64,000 bases of DNA, from positions 310,001-374,000 of the forward strand of contig NZ_CP102282.1 of assembly GCF_025150745.1 (NCBI RefSeq). The letters are read 5' to 3'. The DNA comes from Eubacterium ventriosum (GTDB lineage Bacteria > Bacillota > Clostridia > Lachnospirales > Lachnospiraceae). Below the pieces are notes generated by a model. The model made no database searches. It was not told where the DNA came from and worked only from the letters and a program-made list of their open reading frames with translations. Made by a program: the position numbers and the translations under genes. Positions 27,580-35,498 of the stretch are shown here, in pieces. The first letter of the stretch is position 1, and each line of letters begins with the position of its first letter.

Positions 27580-28245
27580 TTACTCCACGATCTTGCCGTC
27601 CTCAATGCGGACAATCCGATCTGCAAGACGGGCTATGTCGTCATTGTGGGTAATCATCACAACGGTTTGCCGGAACTCCGCACTGGTGCGCTTGATAAGC
27701 CCCAGCACCTCGGCGCTGGTCTTGCTGTCAAGGTTGCCGGTCGGCTCGTCGGCCAGTACAATAGCCGGTTTGGTAATCAGGGCGCGGGCAATCGCCACAC
27801 GCTGCTGCTGGCCGCCGGAAAGATTGTTGGGCATATTTTTCAGTTTATCTTCCAGCCCCAGCAGGTGAACGATCTCGTCCAAAAACTTCTGATCCACCGT
27901 GTCCCCGTCCAGCTCCACCGGCAGGACAATGTTCTCATACACATTCAGGATGGGAACAAGGTTATAGTTCTGGAAGATAAAGCCGATGTTGCGGCGGCGG
28001 AAGATGGTGAGCTGTTCGTCGTTCATTTTCGACAGCTCTTTGTCCCGGACAATCACATTGCCGGAAGTAGGGGTGTCCAGCCCGCCCATCATGTGAAGCA
28101 GGGTGGACTTGCCGCTGCCGGAGGTTCCCACAACGGCCACAAACTCGCCGTCCTCCACAGAGAAGTTCACGCCGTCAAGGGCGCGGGTGATATTCGGCTC
28201 TGTACCGTAATACTTTTTCAGGTCGATCGTCTGTAAAATGCTCAT
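27580..28245 (-). CDS. ABC transporter ATP-binding protein
   Basis: About 221 residues. Walker A GTSGSGKSTLLH, Q-loop FQNYNLVP, signature LSGGQQQRVAIARAL, Walker B IVLADEPTGNLD and H-loop ITHN are all intact, giving a LolD/MacB/BceA-type ATPase. It would power both FtsX permeases of the cassette, since it is the only ATPase present. ATG at 28245 is used because AAAGGA lies 9 nt before it; the TTG at 28254 lacks one. The small membrane-protein gene upstream ends at 28251. Confidence 0.95.
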   Translation of the reverse strand: MSILQTIDLKKYYGTEPNITRALDGVNFSVEDGEFVAVVGTSGSGKSTLLHMMGGLDTPTSGNVIVRDKELSKMNDEQLTIFRRRNIGFIFQNYNLVPILNVYENIVLPVELDGDTVDQKFLDEIVHLLGLEDKLKNMPNNLSGGQQQRVAIARALITKPAIVLADEPTGNLDSKTSAEVLGLIKRTSAEFRQTVVMITHNDDIARLADRIVRIEDGKIVE

Positions 28246-28250
28246 AAAAT

Positions 28251-28511
28251 TCAATCCTTTCTTTGTTTGTTGTAAATGTTGAACGCTGCTGCGCCGGTGG
28301 CCGCCAACTGTACCAGAATCAGCACAGCGAACAGGCCGAAGCTCTCATAGTAGAACAGTTCATCCCAAAACAGGAGAACATCACAGAGAGCAGTCAAGGC
28401 AACCGTCCAGCGGATGTGCCGGGCCAGCCATTGCCGGAACACCAGCACAAGGACAGCGGGCGGGACGATCAGCAGCACCAGATTCAAAATCAATGTCGGG
28501 GTCAGTTCCAT
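28251..28511 (-). CDS. Small three-helix membrane protein of the ABC operon
   Basis: 86 residues with three hydrophobic segments (about 8-25, 35-50, 58-78) and a short basic C-terminus. It is the first gene after the 28.6-kb operator block and precedes the ATPase by 5 nt, so it belongs to the transporter operon. I do not recognise a family; an accessory or sensing subunit is a guess. A GAGGCG site precedes ATG. Confidence 0.65.
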   Translation of the reverse strand: MELTPTLILNLVLLIVPPAVLVLVFRQWLARHIRWTVALTALCDVLLFWDELFYYESFGLFAVLILVQLAATGAAAFNIYNKQRKD

Positions 28512-28532
28512 TGCGTCGCCTCCTCACTTTTG

Positions 28533-28637
28533 TTGATAAGGGTATTGTAAAACCCAAATGTCCGCGAAATGTTACAGCGGCCAAAAAATTTCATTGAAAA
28601 TCGGGGTGAAATGTTACAACGCTCGGACATTTCAAAA
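28533..28637 (-). promoter_or_regulatory. Operator-promoter block of the ATPase operon
   Basis: On the minus strand: TGTCCGAGCG-TTGTAACA, a 30-nt spacer, TGTAACATTTCGCGGACATT, then TACAAT as -10. The block is almost identical over about 100 nt to that at 31045-31149, and its second half matches the promoter of the response-regulator gene, so it is probably that regulator's target. Confidence 0.7.
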
Positions 28638-31025
28638 TCAGTCTGCCATTTTGATCCGTTCCACCAACGAATTTCTGCATTGAATTTTTAGACAGATAGC
28701 AGAAATTATAATAGGTGTTATTATTAAGCAGACACCGTAAATCAGTAATGGAATAAAAGGAAAAGTATATTGAAAATAAGTTAATCCATTCGCAGACAAT
28801 ATCCGTACTAACAAATAACCCATCAAGGTTCCTGCCACAACCGTAATAATCAAGCATGGAATAATCAGTAAGACACTTTCATGCAGCAGCATTTTCTTTA
28901 TCTGTTTTTTTGTCATACCGATAGATTCCAATATTCCAAATTCTTTTCTCCTTGTACTGATACGACTAATCAAGGTGTTTGTCAGATTAAAAATGCTAAA
29001 CATAATGACAAAGGCAGATACCCCATAAACTTGTACGCTGGTATTATGAATCGTATTTGCCGAAGATGCTTTTACCTCTTGTAAGGTTTCCATTACCAAA
29101 TCAGGGTGTCGGGACAGTATATTATTTAATTTGCTTTCTACTGATTTACCCACTTTTTCATATTCAGGTACGGACAAAGTTAAGGAAGCTGTTAAATCCA
29201 TATCGCCCCACAACTTTTCTATGGTTTCTTTGGGGAGATAAAAGCCCTCATTCATACTTTTTTCGGAAGTACCGGCAATCAAAATATCTATGCTGTGTTC
29301 AGCCCCATCAAACCATCGTAATGTCACTTTTTCTCCTATTGACGGGCAAGCATGATAGACTTCTTTCTGTACGCTTGTTCCTAATATAACCATAGCGTCT
29401 TGTTTCACCAATGTTTCGTATGTCCAATCAACAGGAAGCGTTTTCAAAATTTCCTCCTGATTATCAGGCGTAATCGGAATAATGGGAATTTCTAATTGTT
29501 CATCGTGATACTCAATAATGGCTGCGGTTCTCTCCGTAGCATAAATCTCTTTAACTTCCGGGATTTGTTGCAATTCTTCCATGAGTTCTTGTGAAAAAGG
29601 CGTATTAACTTGATACTCCGAAATACCATACGGTTTCGGGTTGACTAATGTATTGTGGTTAATCGTAATATAATATTCTCCATCTTCCAAATTCCCCATT
29701 CTTGCAAAGGAATCTGGATTCCATGATGATATAAAAGTGGCTCCAACCATAAATAAAATCCCGCCGATTGCAAGCGAGGCAATCGTCAGATTGTGTTTTT
29801 TTCGATTCTGCTTTTTGCTCAATACGGCTAAAGAATACGGTGAGAGCCGAATATGATTTTTCCTATTCTGCACTCTACTTTCTTTTAGTTCTGGATCGTT
29901 TCCAACATATTTTGTTGCTTCAATAGGGGAAATATTTGAAGCTATTTGTGCGGGCTTGTATACGGAAATTTGTACGATGATAATGCCTAATATTATTGCT
30001 AAAATACTTGTGGCTATGGCATTGATAATCGTTATTCCATTCGGCTCTAACAAATATGCAAATATGATACCTACTGTAATACCGGCAGGTATTCCGAACA
30101 GGCAGAAACGATACCCTTCTTTACGAATCATCCGCTTAATTTGTTTTTCTGTCATGCCAATAGTTTTGAGCTGTCCAATCTGCGATACTTGATTTGATAC
30201 CGAAAGGTAGAACACACTGTATATGACAATTCCGCTTGAAAATGCAATAAAAAGAGTAGCTAAAAGAACACCTCCCATTCCTGATCCACTAATAAGTGAG
30301 GAACAGAATTTGCTATTAAAATAAAGTTGGTTCCTGCTTATGTCTTGGGATAAAGCCAGACGATATACTGTATTCTCAAAATCAATAAGTCCCATTTCCG
30401 TGGCACCATTTACACGAATCAAGGCACTATATGGAATATCCGATAATAACACACCCTGTTCTGCATACGCTGGGGAGACATAAAAGTAAAATGTTCCTGT
30501 TTCCACATTATCAGTAAAACCAGTAATGATGAAATCCTCTGTTTTACTCCCCGCCGTTGGTAAAGTGATGGTATCTCCTATATTTAGCTGATACCCCAGC
30601 TCTAATTGAACATTTTTATCAATTACAATTTCATTGTACTGTTCTGGACAGGTTCCACTGACTAATTCATAGGATTTTATAATTCCAAAACCAGTCGGCA
30701 TATAAACCGCTTCAAATTTGATCCCATCCATCAGAAAACTATCACTATGCTTATAGGGTACAATATCTTCAAGATCAGGTTCTTTTTTCAGAACTTCTAT
30801 CTGTTCTGCTGTAAGCCCCCCGATGGTAGCTTGCTGCATTTGATTCAAAATCTTTTGTTCACTAATTTTGCTGCCTTGTTGGAATAAGGAGATTCCCACA
30901 ATCAAACTAATTGCCAGCGCAATGGTCAAAACATTAAAAAAGCAAAAAATACGATTTGAAGATACATTGCGTTTTGCTAATTTCTTTACAATGGCGCTGG
31001 TGTCATTCTCAAAAGGCCATGTCAT
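28638..31025 (-). CDS. FtsX-family ABC transporter permease (copy 2)
   Basis: About 795 residues with the same plan as copy 1: N-terminal helix, extracytoplasmic domain, three FtsX helices (about 255-375), helix near 430, second extracytoplasmic domain, and three C-terminal helices. It shares the N-terminus MTWPFENDTSAI and the first few codons at DNA level, but the rest is diverged and clearly more AT-rich than the ATPase and TCS genes. ATG at 31025 follows GGAGGTGATACAACT. It has its own operator block and lies ahead of the second block, so it is a separate unit of the same regulon. Confidence 0.87.
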   Translation of the reverse strand: MTWPFENDTSAIVKKLAKRNVSSNRIFCFFNVLTIALAISLIVGISLFQQGSKISEQKILNQMQQATIGGLTAEQIEVLKKEPDLEDIVPYKHSDSFLMDGIKFEAVYMPTGFGIIKSYELVSGTCPEQYNEIVIDKNVQLELGYQLNIGDTITLPTAGSKTEDFIITGFTDNVETGTFYFYVSPAYAEQGVLLSDIPYSALIRVNGATEMGLIDFENTVYRLALSQDISRNQLYFNSKFCSSLISGSGMGGVLLATLFIAFSSGIVIYSVFYLSVSNQVSQIGQLKTIGMTEKQIKRMIRKEGYRFCLFGIPAGITVGIIFAYLLEPNGITIINAIATSILAIILGIIIVQISVYKPAQIASNISPIEATKYVGNDPELKESRVQNRKNHIRLSPYSLAVLSKKQNRKKHNLTIASLAIGGILFMVGATFISSWNPDSFARMGNLEDGEYYITINHNTLVNPKPYGISEYQVNTPFSQELMEELQQIPEVKEIYATERTAAIIEYHDEQLEIPIIPITPDNQEEILKTLPVDWTYETLVKQDAMVILGTSVQKEVYHACPSIGEKVTLRWFDGAEHSIDILIAGTSEKSMNEGFYLPKETIEKLWGDMDLTASLTLSVPEYEKVGKSVESKLNNILSRHPDLVMETLQEVKASSANTIHNTSVQVYGVSAFVIMFSIFNLTNTLISRISTRRKEFGILESIGMTKKQIKKMLLHESVLLIIPCLIITVVAGTLMGYLLVRILSANGLTYFQYTFPFIPLLIYGVCLIITPIIISAICLKIQCRNSLVERIKMAD

Positions 31026-31044
31026 AGTTGTATCACCTCCATAT

Positions 31045-31149
31045 TTGATAAGGGTATTGTAAAACCCAAATGTCCGTGAAATGTTACAGCGGCCAAAAAA
31101 TTTCATTGAAAATCGGGGTGAAATGTTACAACGCTCGGACATTTCAAAA
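31045..31149 (-). promoter_or_regulatory. Operator-promoter block of permease copy 2
   Basis: Nearly identical to 28533-28637: inverted TGTCCG...TGTNACA sites 30 nt apart, then GGACATTTGGGTTTTACAAT with the -10. It lies directly upstream of the permease ribosome site. Confidence 0.7.
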
Positions 31150-31156
31150 AAATTTA

Positions 31157-31186
31157 CGGCGGGCAGCCGGAAATGGCCGTCCGCCG
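31157..31186 (-). terminator. Terminator after the TCS operon
   Basis: CGGCGGGCAGCCGG pairs with GGCCGTCCGCCG with one bulge, followed on the minus strand by TAAATTTTTTT. It separates the regulator operon from the permease promoter. Confidence 0.82.
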
Positions 31187-31205
31187 AAACATACTACACG
31201 ATCTT

Positions 31206-31622
31206 TTAGATAGATTGATTGTGAAATAATTTCAATCCAATCACCACATCTATCATAAGTTCCACAATGAGAATTATACTAATGGCAAAATTAAAATTAC
31301 ATAGGTTATATAATCCGATATAGATTTCACAAGTAAGAAATACAACTTGCAGACACAAATTTAAGTATGTCACTAAATGCTCGTTAGTTCTATTCCACAA
31401 TCTAAACAGGAACATTGTAAAAATAGGTTTTCCAGCAAAAGCAAAGAGTACTGACAATATCGGCACCAAAAATATATAGTAAGAATCTACTGCATTGCTG
31501 GGGGTTGTACCTACCCATTGAATTGCTATATTATCAGGAACAACGAAAAATAAAACAATAGATAAAATAACATTGATTATTAAGATGATTGTTGTTGCTT
31601 TGCAAAAATTGATTTTTTTCAT
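31206..31622 (-). CDS. DUF1648-like four-helix membrane protein
   Basis: 138 residues with four hydrophobic segments. After the first helix comes VPDNIAIQWVGTTPSNAVDS, resembling the DUF1648 pattern (P-x-x-I-x-x-H/Q-W/F-x-x-x-G). AGGAG precedes ATG. It follows the histidine kinase gene by 27 nt and is AT-rich, unlike the kinase, so it was probably inserted later into the operon. Function is unknown; related small proteins occur with SdpI-type immunity genes. Confidence 0.6.
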   Translation of the reverse strand: MKKINFCKATTIILIINVILSIVLFFVVPDNIAIQWVGTTPSNAVDSYYIFLVPILSVLFAFAGKPIFTMFLFRLWNRTNEHLVTYLNLCLQVVFLTCEIYIGLYNLCNFNFAISIILIVELMIDVVIGLKLFHNQSI

Positions 31623-31649
31623 GGTGTTTTCTCCTGTTATAAGTGTGCT

Positions 31650-32681
31650 TTATTTAGTCGGCAGCATAATGGAAAATTCCGAACCCTTGCCCGGCTCCGA
31701 AACCACTTTGATATAGCCGCCCTGTCGCGTTACGATCTCGCGGGCCAGATACAGGCCAATGCCCACGCCCTGCTGTTCGTGTACTTCTTCCTCACGATAG
31801 AAGCGCCGGAAGATAGCGGCCTGATTGCTTTCAGAAATTCCTTTGCCAGTGTCGGTCACTTTGATCTCCACATACATTTCCCACAGCACCACCGACACAG
31901 CGATTTTCCCGCCTGCCGGGGTGTACTTCACCGCATTGTCCAGCAGGTTAAAGAGGGCTTCGGATGTCCACTTGCTGTCATGGGAAACGGTCAAATCCTC
32001 CGGGCAGTCCACAGACACGGCGATTTCCTTTTTCTCCGCTGCATACACGATCCCACTCATGGCCTGCGCCACAGTATCAAAGAGGCGGCCCGATTTCTTA
32101 TCCAACTGGATCACGCCCGTTTCCAGCCGTGAGGTTTTCACAAGGGCCTGAAAGAGAAAGTCCAGCTTATCCGTCTGGCTGCGGATTCCCCGGATAAAGT
32201 CGGTGCGCTCCGCCTCGGTCATGGGCTTTTCCAGCAGGGTGTCCGTCGCCATTTTCAGATTGCTTACCGGCGTTTTCACCTGATGGGAAATATCCGATAC
32301 AAGGGTCTGTAACTCCTGCCGTTCCTCGTCCACCCGGCGGCGGTTCTCCTGCATGATCTGGTAAAGCCTTGCCAGCCGGTGTCCGATTCTGGCAAGCTGG
32401 GTTTCGCTGTCCTCTGGCCGCTGGGGCGCTTCATTCCCGGCGATCATGTGGTCTAAGGTCTGGCACAGGTCAGCGGTAAACTGCGACAGCCGCTTTCCAA
32501 ACGCCTGCGTCAGTACAAAAATCCCCACAAGGGCGCACAGCAGCAGCGTCCCGCCTGTCAGCAGCACCGCAATCTGTTTTGTCACAAGAAACAGGGCTAT
32601 GGTGATCCCGGACATGGAGAGGACAAGCTCCATTGCCACCCGGCCAAACAGCCGCTTTACCGAGAGGTTTTGAAACTTCAT
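31650..32681 (-). CDS. Sensor histidine kinase
   Basis: About 343 residues. Two membrane helices near residues 15-60 have almost no extracytoplasmic loop, as in intramembrane-sensing kinases. A linker leads to the HisKA H-box (LVSDISHQVKTPVSNLK) and HATPase domain with N-box (NLLDNAVKYT), G1 (DTGKGI) and G2 (GVGIGLYLA). Kinases without a sensor domain commonly rely on a partner FtsX transporter for sensing, fitting this cassette. ATG at 32681 overlaps the regulator stop by 4 nt (ATGA). Confidence 0.93.
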   Translation of the reverse strand: MKFQNLSVKRLFGRVAMELVLSMSGITIALFLVTKQIAVLLTGGTLLLCALVGIFVLTQAFGKRLSQFTADLCQTLDHMIAGNEAPQRPEDSETQLARIGHRLARLYQIMQENRRRVDEERQELQTLVSDISHQVKTPVSNLKMATDTLLEKPMTEAERTDFIRGIRSQTDKLDFLFQALVKTSRLETGVIQLDKKSGRLFDTVAQAMSGIVYAAEKKEIAVSVDCPEDLTVSHDSKWTSEALFNLLDNAVKYTPAGGKIAVSVVLWEMYVEIKVTDTGKGISESNQAAIFRRFYREEEVHEQQGVGIGLYLAREIVTRQGGYIKVVSEPGKGSEFSIMLPTK

Positions 32682-33370
32682 TTTACCTCGCCTCCCGTCC
32701 ATTGATAGCCCATACCGTAAACGGTCTTGATGTATGGCACACCTCCGTCGGCTTCAATCTTGCTGCGAATCCGGCTGATGGAGGTTGTCAGGGTGTGTTC
32801 GTCCACAAACCTCTCGTCTATATCCCACAGCTTTTCCAAAAGCTGCCCACGGGTCAGCACTTGCCGGGGATTTTTGCGGAACAGGTTCAGCATTTTGTAC
32901 TCCATCGGGGATAGGGTCAGGGGCTTGCCGTTTAAGGAAGCCGTCTGCTCCGAGAAGTCCAGAAACAGCCGCCCGTCGTCGTAAATGTCCTTGGCCGGTT
33001 TGTGGTGTTCCAGCATGGCGAACATGGCTTTGATTTTCCGCTGCAAGGCCCCGATCACAAAGGGCTTTGTGATGTAGTCCACCGCGCCCACCTCATAGCC
33101 CCGTATCTGGTCGCTCTCCTGATCGTTGGCGGTTAGGAAAATCACGATGGTGTCCGAGTGCTGGGGCTTTATCAGCTTGCACAGCTCAAAACCGTTCCCG
33201 TCCGGCAGGTTGATGTCCAGCAGCACTAAATCAAATTCCCGCTGGCGGATGGCGTCGGCGGCGGTTCTGGCATTTAGGGCAGAAGTCACGCCGTAGCCGT
33301 CTGCGGTCAGGTTGTAGGCCAACATCTTATTCAAAAAACTGTCGTCCTCGACAATTAAAATCTGCTCCAT
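32678..33370 (-). CDS. OmpR/PhoB-family response regulator
   Basis: 230 residues: receiver domain (about 1-118; acidic EDD, phospho-acceptor LVLLDINLPD, TAND, KPF) and a winged-helix DNA-binding domain (about 130-228; LSPMEYKMLNLFRKNP, VDEHTLTTSISRIRSKI). ATG at 33370 with AAAGGA upstream replaces a longer open frame that would begin inside the promoter. It should bind the TGTCCG/TGTNACA operators, including the one in its own promoter. Confidence 0.95.
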   Translation of the reverse strand: MEQILIVEDDSFLNKMLAYNLTADGYGVTSALNARTAADAIRQREFDLVLLDINLPDGNGFELCKLIKPQHSDTIVIFLTANDQESDQIRGYEVGAVDYITKPFVIGALQRKIKAMFAMLEHHKPAKDIYDDGRLFLDFSEQTASLNGKPLTLSPMEYKMLNLFRKNPRQVLTRGQLLEKLWDIDERFVDEHTLTTSISRIRSKIEADGGVPYIKTVYGMGYQWTGGEVK

Positions 33371-33398
33371 ATTCTCACTTCCTTTGCTTTTTGCAGAT

Positions 33399-33432
33399 AG
33401 TATAACAGGCAAATGTCCGAGAATTGTTACAA
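33399..33432 (-). promoter_or_regulatory. Autoregulated promoter of the response regulator
   Basis: Minus strand TTGTAACAATTCTCGGACAT then TTGCCTGTTATACT. The operator half matches the two ABC blocks (TGTAACA-n-TTC-n-CGGACATTTG), and the distance from it to the -10 (TATACT, 33399-33404) is also conserved, which implies activation by the same regulator. Confidence 0.65.
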
Positions 33433-33490
33433 GGACAAATATATTTATCATTTTACAGCTTTTTTATGTGTACTGCAATTTTATAAAAGA

Positions 33491-33522
33491 AAGGACAGCA
33501 GTATCATCAAATTGCTGTCCTT
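33491..33522 (-). terminator. Insulating terminator at the element's right end
   Basis: AAGGACAGCA pairs perfectly with TGCTGTCCTT around 12 nt, followed on the minus strand by TTCTTTTAT. It sits between the host XRE fragment and the regulator promoter and would block read-through into the cargo. Confidence 0.6.
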
Positions 33523-33581
33523 GCGGTTTATTATAGCTGGTAGTGTATAAGCGTGGGTTCATCATATTTGGTGTGGTATCT

Positions 33582-33710
33582 TTAACTATGGGAAACTCCA
33601 CTTTCCCATTTTGAAACCGACTGTCTTGAAACTGACAATTTCTCAGCCAACTCTTCCTGACTCCAACCGTTCTTTTTTCTTTCTTCTGATATTTTTTCTG
33701 CTAAAATCAT
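33582..33710 (-). pseudogene. XRE regulator, 5' part, cut off by the mobile element
   Basis: ATG at 33710 encodes [20 protein letters not shown] followed by [16 protein letters not shown], the first helix-turn-helix half, then element-derived SGVSHS and a stop. The rest of the gene is at 15845-16727. It faces the MATE gene divergently, so the intact regulator probably controlled that exporter. Confidence 0.85.
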
Positions 33711-33819
33711 ATTCTACTTTCCTTTCTGTTCGAACATCCTGATTTTACCATAAATATCCGGTTACTGGCTATAAAGTCGCCTTGGAAATTTGTCAACTGA
33801 TGGTTGCAACTGTGCAAAG

Positions 33820-33838
33820 AAGCCCTTTATATGGGCTT
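33820..33838 (+). terminator. Small hairpin before the MATE gene
   Basis: AAGCCC-TTTATAT-GGGCTT followed by TTT on the plus strand, about 135 nt before the MATE start. It could be an attenuator in the MATE leader; the stem is short. The rest of the 33711-33973 gap is promoter-like AT-rich DNA. Confidence 0.35.
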
Positions 33839-33973
33839 TTTGCTATAAATCATGTCTTTTTCGTGTATCTGCATTCTTACCACAATACGCTCTTTCAATA
33901 TATTCTTTTTTGACTTTCCACTTTACATATATTATTATTTTATACAGAAAAAATATTCAAAAGAGGTACATAT

Positions 33974-35347
33974 ATGCAGAATGACAAAAATTTCTTAGGC
34001 ACGGCTCCTATTGGAAAGCTACTTCTAAAGCTGTCTATTCCAACGGTAATCGCCCAGCTTATTAATATGCTTTATAATGTTGTAGACAGAATTTATATAG
34101 GACATATTCCGGGGGAAGGCAGTCTTGCTCTTACCGGAGTCGGCGTGTGCATGCCGATTATTATGATTGTTACTGCTTTTGCAGCACTTATCAGTTCCGG
34201 TGGTGCGCCAAGAGCTTCTATTTGTATGGGAAAACAAGATAATAAATCCGCAGAACAAATATTGGGAAACTGCTTTTCTTTACAGATTGTTGTTTCTATT
34301 GTTCTTACGGTGGTTTTGCTGATTTGGAATAAAGATTTGTTAATGGCTTTTGGTGCCAGTAAAAATACACTTGGATACGCAACGGACTATATGCGTATTT
34401 ACGCTTTAGGTACATTGTTCGTTCAGTTAACTCTGGGCATGAATGCTTTTATTACTGCTCAGGGATTTACAACAACTTCAATGGTTTCCGTTCTTATCGG
34501 TGCCATTTGTAATATTACTTTAGACCCTGTATTCATTTTTGTTTTTAATATGGGCGTAAAAGGTGCAGCCCTTGCAACTGTGCTGTCACAGGCAATTTCA
34601 ACCATATGGGTAGTTGTTTTTCTTAGTGGCAAAAAAACACAGCTTCATCTGCGAAAAAAATATATGGGCTTGAAACCTAAAATTTTTCTTCCATGTGTTG
34701 CACTGGGACTTGCAACTTTTATTATGCAGGCAAGCGAAAGCGTTGTAACCGTCTGCTTTAACTCATCTCTCCTTCATTACGGTGGAGATATTGCCGTTGG
34801 TGCCATGACTATTTTAACCAGCGTTATGCAGTTTGCCATGTTGCCACTTCAGGGAATCGCCCAAGGCTCACAGCCTATTGCCAGCTATAATTACGGTGCA
34901 AAAAATGCAGACAGAGTAAAGAAAACTTTCCGTCTGCTTGTAATTACATGCTTAACATATTCCACATTGCTTTGGGCTGCAGTACAGATTATTCCAAAAG
35001 TATTCGTAAGTATTTTTACTTCCGACGCAAAACTGGTTGCCTTTACTGCACCAATGTTAAAAATATATTTGGGTGGTTTATTCCTTTTCGGAATTCAAAT
35101 TGCCTGTCAGATAACATTTACGTCCCTTGGCAAAGCAGTCAACTCTATTATTGTTGCTGTTGTGCGTAAGTTCGTACTGTTACTTCCGCTTATTTATATT
35201 ATGCCTCACGTTGTGTCTAATCCAACTATTGGCGTATATATGGCAGAGCCGATTGCAGATATTATTGCTGTGCTGTTTACATCTGTTTTATTTACATTCC
35301 AGTTTAAAAAAGCACTTGCACAAATTAGAAATTCTAATGAAATGTAA
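33974..35347 (+). CDS. MATE family multidrug efflux transporter
   Basis: 457 residues with twelve hydrophobic segments and MATE signatures: IGKLLLKLSIPTVIAQLINM with NVVDRIYIG at the start and LPLQGIAQGSQPIASYNYGA in the second half. Known role: Na+- or H+-driven export of cationic drugs and metabolites across the membrane. AGAGG precedes ATG. It is divergent from the interrupted XRE gene, its probable regulator. Confidence 0.95.
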   Translation: MQNDKNFLGTAPIGKLLLKLSIPTVIAQLINMLYNVVDRIYIGHIPGEGSLALTGVGVCMPIIMIVTAFAALISSGGAPRASICMGKQDNKSAEQILGNCFSLQIVVSIVLTVVLLIWNKDLLMAFGASKNTLGYATDYMRIYALGTLFVQLTLGMNAFITAQGFTTTSMVSVLIGAICNITLDPVFIFVFNMGVKGAALATVLSQAISTIWVVVFLSGKKTQLHLRKKYMGLKPKIFLPCVALGLATFIMQASESVVTVCFNSSLLHYGGDIAVGAMTILTSVMQFAMLPLQGIAQGSQPIASYNYGAKNADRVKKTFRLLVITCLTYSTLLWAAVQIIPKVFVSIFTSDAKLVAFTAPMLKIYLGGLFLFGIQIACQITFTSLGKAVNSIIVAVVRKFVLLLPLIYIMPHVVSNPTIGVYMAEPIADIIAVLFTSVLFTFQFKKALAQIRNSNEM

Positions 35348-35399
35348 CGAAGAATGTGATATTCTTATTAAATTTACAAACCGAGATGATCCTTATTAC

Positions 35400-35432
35400 T
35401 ATTGCATTAAAGATGAAATCTTTAATGCAATA
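35400..35432. repeat. Perfect 15-bp inverted repeat between convergent genes
   Basis: TATTGCATTAAAGAT-GAA-ATCTTTAATGCAATA. It lies 53 nt after the MATE stop, between it and the convergent XRE gene. It lacks a T-run, so it could be a weak bidirectional terminator or a binding palindrome. Confidence 0.6.
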
Positions 35433-35498
35433 TATCACAGCAAATATCAGCACTGCAATTAAATAGAATCTGACCGGTCGATATATACTTTTCCATGA

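Larger units (their letters stand above)
16728..33607. mobile_element. Integrative mobilizable element carrying a TCS-ABC transporter cargo
   Basis: Both ends carry TCCC (16728-16731 and 33604-33607), which reads GGGA on the other strand; a GA dinucleotide core is typical of TnpX/TndX-type large serine recombinases. Removing one copy with all DNA between restores the host XRE gene in frame. Joined ends give a predicted attP with arms ATCTTTAACTATGGGAAA and TTTCCCTTAATTAAAGAT around CTCCAC. The element holds a recombinase, TnpW, VapE, primase, relaxase, excisionase and cargo, but no type IV secretion genes, so it is probably mobilizable rather than self-transmissible. Much of it is more GC-rich than the host flanks, except 28.6-31.6 kb. 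Confidence 0.88.

Noticed and set aside
27203-28236. Plus-strand frames over the ABC ATPase and permease
   Set aside because: Antisense to a gene with all ABC motifs intact; GC-rich DNA readily gives open antisense frames.
33790-33984. 64-codon plus frame upstream of MATE
   Set aside because: Hydrophobic translation of AT-rich promoter DNA; no ribosome site.
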